Of a DNA stretch of 64,000 nt, positions 61,001 to 64,000 are shown piece by piece. Both the position numbers and the translations under genes were made by a program. Source of the stretch: Tethya wilhelma (lineage: Eukaryota > Porifera > Demospongiae > Tethyida > Tethyidae); assembly GCA_964030475.1 (NCBI GenBank), contig CAXIPT010000002.1, positions 14,533,095 through 14,597,094 of the forward strand. The letters run 5' to 3'. Positions within the stretch are counted from its first letter, which is position 1. Each line of letters begins with the position of its first letter. Under the pieces are notes generated by a model. It ran no database searches. It worked only from the letters and a program-made list of their open reading frames with translations, and was not told where the DNA came from.

Positions 61001-63744
61001 TAAATACTGTATAAAATTAAAATTTAGATCTAAATAGTGTAATGGAGAGTGCCTGCAAATGGTGTTGATGCTTCTGGATCTAGTGCATTCCTCCAGAAGT
61101 CCCAGTGTCTGAGATAGGTTAAAAGGTAAAAAGGTTAGCATTTTGAGCTTGGCGGAGAATTCTTTGCAAGGCTATACTGTGAAACTAATGTCATGAGTGT
61201 AAAGGGTGTATGTGAAAGTATGTTATTTCCAAGACTCTATTGTGACCGAATTACTATGTGTAACTGGTGTGCTGTTGAAATGTACATACAGTAGGCCGAA
61301 TTCATAGGTACAACCATAGATAATATAGTACAACGTAGTATGTAGGTATTGTTGATTGTGTATATTCTATGACCAAAGCACTTGAAAATAACTTTAGCCT
61401 GACATGTCAGCTTTTCAAATCATAAAAAAAACAGCAGCAGCTGGAGTAGTAGGTGCTAGGCAGGGGGTAACATCCATAATCATGCTTTATTGATTCGATG
61501 TGGGAATTAGCGGCTTTCAAACACATGTATCTGACAAAAGTTACTTGTTTCCTCAACTACAATTAGCTAAGTAGTTGGTGAGGTTTCGTTTGCACATTTA
61601 TTAGTGTAGGATGGCGAAAATAGCTAGTTAATAGGCATAGCATCAAAATGAAGCTTTAGAGAAGCAAAAATAACGTTAAATCTCAGAAGTACAGTGGTTT
61701 GCACATGGGTTTGATCTGGCACAAAACTATGCCTATTATGGTATGCATTATTTAGAGATATAATTGGGTTGAATCCTGCCTAGTATTTTTAGCCTAGTAC
61801 ATAGCCCCTGAGCATTGCATTGATACAAGGCTATACTTAGCCTGTACTTAGCCAAAGCACAAAACCACAGAGAGTTAGTGCTGGGATTGCATATAAATTA
61901 AACTTAAAGTATGTTATAGTGTTGCCTTGAACTGTGATAAAGTGTTGTGAGGTATGACATTTGTGACCATATTGCATGATACGGGATTGACCAGTGGAGG
62001 TACGAAAGCATCAATATTCCACCTGATTTTCAGTGAAATTCACGTGATTTAATTGCATTCCATTAAGCACGTATGACTTTAGCGACTAGATATTGCAAGC
62101 TTTTTGAACATCTTTGCAGAGATCTGAGCTTTTCCAGCTTAGGCCAAAAAATCAGTTTGGCTGCCACTTAAGCGCTTCAGCAAGTCTGCATCCCTCTGAC
62201 CAAAAATTTCATTGCCATTTATCACAAAGAGAGTTGCTCGAATCGAGGGGCAGGGGGCCCCAGATTCTTTCTTGAACTTTTCTCAATCGTTTGGTACCAT
62301 ATTTGCCCAGGGAAGTCCTGAAAACTAGATAGCCTAAGACAAAGTACTACTTGCATCCTGGATGCTCAAAGCTGAGTCAGCAAAATAGCTGGATCACATG
62401 ACCCTTTCGTACCTCCTCTGGGATCAGAGAAGGTATGGATTGACAGACTACATGTAAATTGTTTAATTGGGTGGAGCTCAGGTCACGAAGGCTTAGCGTT
62501 ATAATCTGCTGTTTTGCACAAACATTAGCAAAATTTTGCTTAAAATCCATAAATTATACTCTTGTCTAGTCTCTTAGCAGTCTTTTGAGAGTAAAGATTT
62601 AGTTTGCATGCTAGCCAATTGATTGCACAGGCCGCTTTAGTAACCAGCTGTTTCACGTCCCCATGTCCCACAATTTTGAAATTAGCTGAAAATGTGTGGG
62701 CGGATAGCATCACATGAATCAGAATCTGAAAGCACAACTGCTTTATGTGATGTTATCTTGACTACATATATAGTACAGTTCGAATAATTTGAATATACGA
62801 AAAGTATCCACCGTGTTCAAGTAAGCAAGCAAGCAGAAATTTTACCAGTTAGTGTACAACGACTATGTGGGGCTTGCTCAGGCTTGCCCCATCTAATAAT
62901 TCACTCACAAAGTATATTACCCTCATACTCAGGCCGTGAAGGGAGAAGGCCTAGTACACACTGTTTCACATATGCAAAGTTTTTTTATGTCATACTGTTT
63001 ATGTCATACTCTTTACTATAGCGCATAGTAGTAAAGTTTTGCGGGGTTTAACTTTCACGCTTTTCGTGGATCACAATCCATCCATGAAAGTTTTTATACC
63101 CCAAAATTTTCCTTAATGTGCTCACACCCAGCTCATCCACGAATATTAAACCGCAAAAATGTTTGACTAGAGACATCCGCGAAAGTTTGACACCACAAAA
63201 CTTTCCCACTATACAGTATGTTGCTTTTCAAGTGGACCAAAATACGGAGTAAGTAAACAGTTTCTGTGTCACAACTGCTAACCATTGCACTATCGTAGGC
63301 ATGCACAAACAGTGTGTACCAGCCTCTCCTGCCCACGTGCTACTTGCCACCAGTAGCACGTGGGCAGGAGAGGCTGGGCACGAGACTAGGCCCTCTCCCC
63401 TCTTGATGGGAGGGGCCTGGGTACGAGGCTAAAATTGTACATGCAGATGTACTCATGCACAAACTCATGCATAATTCATAGACAATATTACCTGGTACTT
63501 ATGATTATTACAGTAGAGTTAGCAGGTAGCTACAACAAAAAGCTTACTTTACTATGAAAACAACACCATTCACTATTAACTTTAGAGGATACAACAGCTC
63601 GGCTAGCCTGTGATGATTCTCAATAAATGCCCCAAAGTTTACTTCAAGTGGTTGCGATTTCCTAAACGTCGACGCAGAGTTGATACGAAACCTACTGTCT
63701 TCAGAATTCATTCTAATAATTATATACTCTTTGTTTTTTGACAT
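42990..63744 (-). CDS. ZFYVE27: Protrudin-like (ZFYVE27-like) gene, eleven exons assembled
   Basis: Spliced order: 63744-63548, 58127-58063, 57460-57318, 46361-46303, 46232-46173, 46102-46067, 45979-45867, 45758-45544, 45460-45301, 45238-45189, 43068-42990, about 392 residues. All junctions use GT-AG and keep phase. Layout: residues 1-66 cytosolic; about 67-107 two adjacent membrane segments; about 136-186 a helical linker; about 188-217 a membrane hairpin; about 226-350 an acidic Ser/Glu-rich region; from about 352 a FYVE-type finger. Protrudin has this same layout and a similar length, and is an ER protein that promotes directional membrane traffic. Local matches: F-I-E-N-H-H-R-L...P-L-K before the first membrane pair, R-V-V-L-W-E-S before the hairpin, and K-V-x-K-x-x-x-G-A-T in the finger. 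The terminal exon is missing. Confidence 0.8.
43080..43280. mobile_element. MITE-1 copy, strongly decayed, in intron 10
   Basis: ACAACATTGAAACTATAATG-type start, AAGTTCTTCCTGTAGG centre, and an inverse ending with GTGATTTGGTCAATACTATA. Confidence 0.5.
43281..43968. other. Intron 10 DNA, no exon
   Basis: No coding signal was found on either strand that fits the gene phase. Confidence 0.45.
43969..44240. mobile_element. MITE-1 copy, palindromic, in intron 10
   Basis: ACAAGTAAAAAAAACATTGG to the inverse ending CCAATGTTGTTTTTTTTGCT. Arms are well preserved, including GGAATGGCTGTTTGAGTGTG. Confidence 0.85.
44387..44630. mobile_element. Palindromic MITE with ACTAAAGTCC ends, in intron 10
   Basis: ACTAAAGTCCATCTGGTTTG (44389 on) is inverted at the right as CAAACCAGATGGACTTTAG (about 44609-44628). 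About 240 bp in total. Only one copy was noticed. Confidence 0.75.
44645..45165 (-). repeat. Family A copy, full length, inverted, in intron 10
   Basis: Hairpin at 45141-45160 (CCCAGTACTACTGTACTGGG). Ends with TTCACCTCCTAAATATTGAA. It gives the clearest full length for the family, about 520 bp. Confidence 0.8.
45189..45238 (-). CDS. ZFYVE27: ZFYVE27-like exon 10 (FYVE first half)
   Basis: Acceptor TTTTATTTCATACAG, donor GTATGTGC. Encodes F-C-Y-S-C-N-V-S-F-A-K-L-L-K-R-K, the first zinc ligand pair (C-x2-C), the following hydrophobic F, and the basic motif before the second pair. The membrane-lipid-binding patch of FYVE fingers is this K-R-K-H region. Confidence 0.88.
45301..45460 (-). CDS. 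ZFYVE27: ZFYVE27-like exon 9
   Basis: Acceptor ATCTGATTTGTAG, donor GTATAGAAAT. 53 codons plus 1 nt, polar and Ser/Thr/Asp-rich (opens E-S-C-A-T-A-V-N-I-S). Probably disordered linker between the hairpin and the FYVE finger. Confidence 0.8.
45544..45758 (-). CDS. ZFYVE27: ZFYVE27-like exon 8 (acidic region)
   Basis: Acceptor AAATGATCAG. Two donors keep phase 0: GTTTTTAA at 45543 and GTCACC about 9 nt further on. It encodes a basic K-K-K-K-R patch after the hairpin and then S-S-S-E-E-Q-E-H-D-Q-D-S-A-S. Protrudin has an acidic FFAT-type VAP-binding motif in this area. Nothing here is a clear FFAT match. Confidence 0.8.
45867..45979 (-). CDS. ZFYVE27: ZFYVE27-like exon 7 (second membrane hairpin)
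   Basis: A long pyrimidine tract (TTGTTTTCTTCC to TTCTACCCAG) fixes the acceptor, and the donor is GTAAGTG. It encodes a strongly hydrophobic stretch (V-T-V-L-L-C-V-V-L-I-L-L-C-T, then V-P-I-V-L-L-C) with one Arg in the middle and F-F-Q at the end, as in the third hydrophobic segment of protrudin. An earlier acceptor at 46044 would read through a stop in the required frame. Confidence 0.82.
46067..46102 (-). CDS. ZFYVE27: ZFYVE27-like exon 6
   Basis: A 36-nt exon between CTGATGTAG and GTAAGAAT. With its neighbours it reads R-V-V-L-W-E-S-F-E-I-S-L-C, comparable to the segment just before the third hydrophobic region in protrudin. Confidence 0.78.
46173..46232 (-). CDS. ZFYVE27: ZFYVE27-like exon 5
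   Basis: Acceptor TTTATTCTTGCAG, donor GTATATATAAG. 19 codons with partial codons at both ends, L-E-R-A-N-S-Y-T-I-S-L-T-N-G. Only one frame is free of stops and it is the one the neighbours need. Confidence 0.8.
46303..46361 (-). CDS. ZFYVE27: ZFYVE27-like exon 4
   Basis: Acceptor TTTCTCTCACCAG, donor GTAAGTG. Encodes a helical K-E-V-H-A-Q-Q-K-N-S-Q-K-A-I-A-E-C-L-Q. The intron before it is 11 kb and filled with repeats. Confidence 0.82.
46362..47158. other. Intron 3, proximal part
   Basis: No exon. At 47041-47075 it carries an end (ATAATATAGACTACATGACC) of the element family seen at 6930-8120. Confidence 0.5.
47159..48591. repeat. Segmental duplication A, copy 1 (partner 54914-56337)
   Basis: A 1.43-kb direct repeat with a 7.75-kb offset, roughly 98 percent identical by eye. 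It includes the right half of a MITE-1 (to about 47345), a TACCGTA-group MITE (47622-47821), an inverted family A fragment (about 47816-47990) and unclassified DNA. The left breakpoint falls inside a MITE-1. Confidence 0.9.
47622..47821. mobile_element. TACCGTA-group MITE, 200 bp
   Basis: CCGTATAGTGGGAAAGTTTC and its inverse, flanked by TA. AAAGTT/AACTTT motifs recur inside. Confidence 0.8.
48592..48772. other. AT-rich DNA left of a gap
   Basis: Ends in an A/T run at the N at 48773. Confidence 0.5.
48773..48773. other. Single N, probable collapsed gap
   Basis: The Gypsy protease frame is cut off exactly here. Confidence 0.65.
48774..51097 (-). pseudogene. Ty3/Gypsy gag-protease fragment in intron 3
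   Basis: Starts on the minus strand at 51097 with a long coiled-coil region (L-Q-Q-Q-L-A-E-L and many Glu/Gln/Lys heptads to about 50520). It shifts frame at about 50510 and 50260, then continues as gag with F-x-R-W-I-E-L-F-Q-E-R and F-N-E-L-Y-D-R-A. A CCHC knuckle (C-W-S-C-G-S-L-T-H-L-A-R-N-C) and a protease with M-V-D-T-G-A-Q-S-T-I-I-S follow. RT and the rest are missing past the N at 48773. The coiled coil is an unusual gag N-terminus and could be part of the element or captured. It lies antisense-free, in the same strand as the host gene. Confidence 0.85.
51252..51271 (-). promoter_or_regulatory. Gypsy primer binding site
   Basis: Minus strand TGGCGACCCTGCCAGG, two bases after the LTR end TTACA. 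It has the form of a tRNA 3' complement (TGG first). I cannot name the tRNA with confidence. Confidence 0.65.
51274..51470 (-). repeat. Gypsy 5' LTR, outer end uncertain
   Basis: The plus-strand boundary TGTAACGACC at 51274 is set by the primer site. TATATATA at about 51419-51426 could be its TATA box on the minus strand. The far end could not be fixed because no second LTR is present. Confidence 0.5.
51503..52193. repeat. Segmental duplication B, copy 1 (partner 62728-63410)
   Basis: A 0.69-kb direct repeat, about 97 percent identical by eye. Contains a palindromic element with a GTTTTGCGGGGTTTAACTTT arm (about 51790-51992) related to the TACCGTA group, and an inverted CTCCTGCCCACGTGCTACT hairpin at 52105-52150. 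It ends at the N at 52194. Confidence 0.88.
52105..52150. repeat. Short perfect hairpin
   Basis: CAGCCTCTCCTGCCCACGTG and CACGTGGGCAGGAGAGGCTG, with CTACTTGCCACCAGTAG between, itself inverted. The same hairpin is in the partner copy at about 63322-63377. Confidence 0.8.
52195..53270 (+). other. Unidentified coding-like DNA, broken
   Basis: Plus-strand pieces with protein-like composition: 52266-52535 hydrophobic; 52724-52924 with D-L-S-L-L-L-A-A-H-N-Y-C; and 53110-53265 ending I-W-Y-K-L-P-V-E-L-V-V-Y-M-P-N-L-Y-N. They do not join into one frame and match no family I recognise. This could be a retroelement or gene relic inside intron 3. Confidence 0.35.
53271..54832. other. Intron 3 DNA
   Basis: No exon in the phase of the gene was found. 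At 54253-54295 is an inverted end of the 6930-8120 family. Confidence 0.45.
54833..55093. mobile_element. MITE-1 copy, partly inside duplication A copy 2
   Basis: The left arm (AATATTGGAAATGTAATGAG) is outside the duplicated block and the right arm is inside it. Copy 1 of the duplication has only the right arm, so the breakpoint cut a MITE-1. Confidence 0.8.
54914..56337. repeat. Segmental duplication A, copy 2 (partner 47159-48591)
   Basis: Same order of elements as copy 1, including the TACCGTA-group MITE at 55377-55576. A 9-bp gap near 55914 relative to 48167 and scattered substitutions separate the copies. Confidence 0.9.
55377..55576. mobile_element. TACCGTA-group MITE, 200 bp
   Basis: CCGTATAGTGGGAAAGTTTC and its inverse, flanked by TA. 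Duplicate of 47622-47821. Confidence 0.8.
56338..56944. other. Intron 3 DNA with a mini-hairpin
   Basis: At 56550-56614 CCCAGGCTCTCTAGCTCTCC and GGAGAGAGCCTGGGTACGAG form the GC-rich mini-hairpin. Nothing else was recognised. Confidence 0.55.
56945..57180 (+). repeat. Family C repeat, copy 2
   Basis: Shares AGCCTCAGATCTCCG, TACAGCATTTT, CAAGAACGTAAGTACCTTC and TTTGCACGTGCTATGCAC with 8935-9210. Confidence 0.6.
57318..57460 (-). CDS. ZFYVE27: ZFYVE27-like exon 3 (membrane segment and cytosolic loop)
   Basis: Acceptor TTTTTCTTTCCCATTTAG, donor GTGAGTATAG. 47 codons: L-F-F-G-S-L-V-I-L-C-I-V-V-M-S-F as a membrane segment, then the basic W-Y-Y-R-Q-T-R-S and a charged loop ending I-D-E-Q-A-M. Phase 0 end, matching exon 4. 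Confidence 0.85.
58063..58127 (-). CDS. ZFYVE27: ZFYVE27-like exon 2 (first membrane segment)
   Basis: Acceptor TACATTTTGCAG, donor GTCTGTG (weak but in phase). 21 whole codons, W-E-N-Y-F-L-T-L-F-I-L-V and S-S-S-L-L-L-Y-F-P, with single leftover bases joining exon 1 (Lys) and exon 3 (Ala). Confidence 0.83.
58527..58612. repeat. 86-bp near-perfect palindrome, no spacer
   Basis: Arms of 43 bp centred on AACATGTT between 58569 and 58570. Only one pair (58562 with 58577) does not match. It lies in intron 1 of the host gene. Palindromes this perfect are unstable, so it is recent or maintained. Confidence 0.92.
58655..59480 (+). repeat. Family B repeat, copy 2, in intron 1
   Basis: Head TACGGTAGTACGTATAGTAG, then GGAATGGGCCGACTGTCCCA. 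Shares CTCTGGAGAGAGCGCTGG-type, CTTCC-rich and TTGAGCCAACTTTAACT blocks with 8228-9480. A (TTCC)n run is at about 58880-58908. Confidence 0.68.
59262..59590. mobile_element. MITE-2 copy 2, palindromic
   Basis: Left arm from AATTAGAAGTGTAGGAATGG to about 59343, right arm about 59490-59575, nearly perfect over some 80 bp, including GAAACAAGGTAAGTCTCTGA and its inverse. Confidence 0.85.
59641..60405. repeat. Pair of 145-bp direct repeats 602 bp apart
   Basis: Bases about 59651-59795 and 60253-60400 are nearly identical (GAATTTGACCAGTATGAAAA and onwards to TTGTTTAACTC). Each is flanked by TTGTTTAACTC-like sequence. The 457 bp between them show a (TAG)n run at 60127-60150. Could be a minimal LTR-like unit or a partial tandem duplication. 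Confidence 0.7.
60406..61991. other. Intron 1 DNA, no exon
   Basis: Short ORFs at 60513-60725 (plus) and 60452-60664 (minus) overlap each other. Neither has splice context that fits the gene. Confidence 0.4.
61992..62420. mobile_element. hAT-like non-autonomous element in intron 1
   Basis: CAGTGGAGGTACGAAAGCAT at the left and, inverted, CAGAGGAGGTACGAAAGGGT at the right. Flanks GGATTGAC and GGATCAGA are only partly alike, so an 8-bp duplication is not proven. Confidence 0.6.
62728..63410. repeat. Segmental duplication B, copy 2 (partner 51503-52193)
   Basis: Differs from copy 1 by a 10-bp gap near 63118, a 14-bp gain near 62990, a 6-bp gap near 63378, and scattered substitutions. Beyond the point where copy 1 stops at an N, copy 2 continues as a complete GC-rich mini-hairpin (63384-63432). 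Confidence 0.88.
63384..63432. mobile_element. GC-rich mini-hairpin element
   Basis: AGGCCCTCTCCCCTC and GGGAGGGGCCTGGGTACGAG. The tightest copy of the family, about 49 bp. Confidence 0.7.
63548..63744 (-). CDS. ZFYVE27: ZFYVE27-like exon 1 (start codon)
   Basis: ATG at 63744-63742, with an in-frame TAA four codons upstream (63754-63756), so this is the first Met. 65 codons plus AA before donor GTAAGC. The C-terminal part V-N-F-G-A-F-I-E-N-H-H-R-L-A-E-L-L-Y-P-L corresponds to the stretch before the first membrane pair in protrudin. The first 25 residues are polar, without a signal peptide. Confidence 0.82.
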
Positions 63745-63833
63745 AGATGCACTTTAGAGGTCGAAGGTCAAACAAAAATAGTTTCAAAAATTAACCCGCT
63801 GTTCGGGTTCGGGTTAAAAAAATTAATTCGTCA

Positions 63834-63841
63834 TGACGTCA
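63834..63841. promoter_or_regulatory. CRE-type palindrome TGACGTCA upstream of the gene
   Basis: A full TGACGTCA site 90 bp before the start codon. A GGGTT-rich inverted stretch (AACCCGCTGTTCGGGTTCGG) lies between it and the ATG. Consistent with a promoter for the minus-strand gene. Inference only. Confidence 0.4.
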
Positions 63842-64000
63842 TACAAGTTGGCAACCAATCAAAACTGCTTTATCATTCAAATGTACCTTCGTGAAAATTG
63901 TGTGAAATCCAGGCTTGGATTATGAACAATTCAAAAGGTAGTTTTTTTTTCAGCCCCAATGATGCTATTGATCATGTCTCAGTTCGTCGTGATGGTGTCT
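63842..64000. other. Upstream DNA at the window edge
   Basis: No further feature is supported. The 5' UTR or a neighbouring gene may begin outside. Confidence 0.4.

Noticed and set aside
1..64000. CRISPR arrays, bacterial operons, rRNA and tRNA genes
   Set aside because: No regular spacer-repeat array, ribosome-binding-site pattern, rRNA block or tRNA cloverleaf was seen. The only tRNA-like match is the BEL primer site, which is a complement of a tRNA end and not a gene.

Overview
The window looks like animal nuclear DNA, AT-rich and crowded with repeats. Introns are spliceosomal, the repeats include BEL/Pao, Ty3/Gypsy, LINE, Crypton-type, pogo/Jerky-type and many palindromic non-autonomous elements, and no bacterial gene layout is present. 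The very short introns (mostly 60-110 bp where no transposon has landed) and the repeat mix fit a demosponge such as Amphimedon. That species guess is inference. Seven isolated N bases (3852, 4391, 33893, 35870, 38819, 48773, 52194) behave like collapsed assembly gaps: several abut sequence that occurs a second time in the window.

The main host gene is not visible as a long ORF. Joining short ORFs at matching splice sites on the minus strand gives eleven exons from 63744 down to 42990. All ten junctions keep phase, giving about 392 residues. The product has a cytosolic N-terminus, a paired membrane segment, a linker, a second membrane hairpin, an acidic Ser/Glu region and a FYVE-type zinc finger. 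That order and several local matches identify a protrudin-like (ZFYVE27-like) ER membrane protein. The last exon, with the final cysteine pair, was not found. Four of its introns are swollen by repeats (0.6, 2.1, 5.4 and 11 kb). A second, unidentified host gene may lie on the plus strand at about 2115-3635.

Layout: 1-923 decayed Ty3/Gypsy pol; 2.1-3.6 kb possible host exons; 4.4-10.5 kb non-autonomous repeats; 10.5-12.3 kb decayed LINE; 12.4-22.5 kb further repeats; 22.76-28.75 kb one BEL/Pao element with both LTRs, a 5-bp target duplication and a tRNA-Tyr-type primer site; 28.75-30.06 kb a pogo/Jerky-type transposase relic; 30.07-33.43 kb a second LINE carrying a PHD-like finger and split by a TA-flanked MITE; 33.9-35.9 kb a second, gap-bounded BEL pol segment in the opposite orientation; 36.3-38.7 kb a Crypton-type tyrosine recombinase relic split by a 1.03-kb inverted-repeat element; 40.2-41.3 kb a hammerhead-like motif followed by a 311-codon ORF resembling the N-terminal part of Penelope-like proteins; 43-63.7 kb the protrudin-like gene, whose introns hold a Ty3/Gypsy gag-protease fragment, two segmental duplications and an 86-bp near-perfect palindrome.

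Most of the remaining DNA belongs to a few recurrent families. Family A (about 530 bp) starts with the hairpin CCCAGTACGGTAGTACTGGG. Family B is a related head with different sequence. MITE-1 is a 240-285 bp palindrome ending in ACAAGTAAAAAAACATTGG. Other groups start TACCGTA, form GC-rich mini-hairpins, or have hAT-like CAG ends. No functional transposon protein is intact here.
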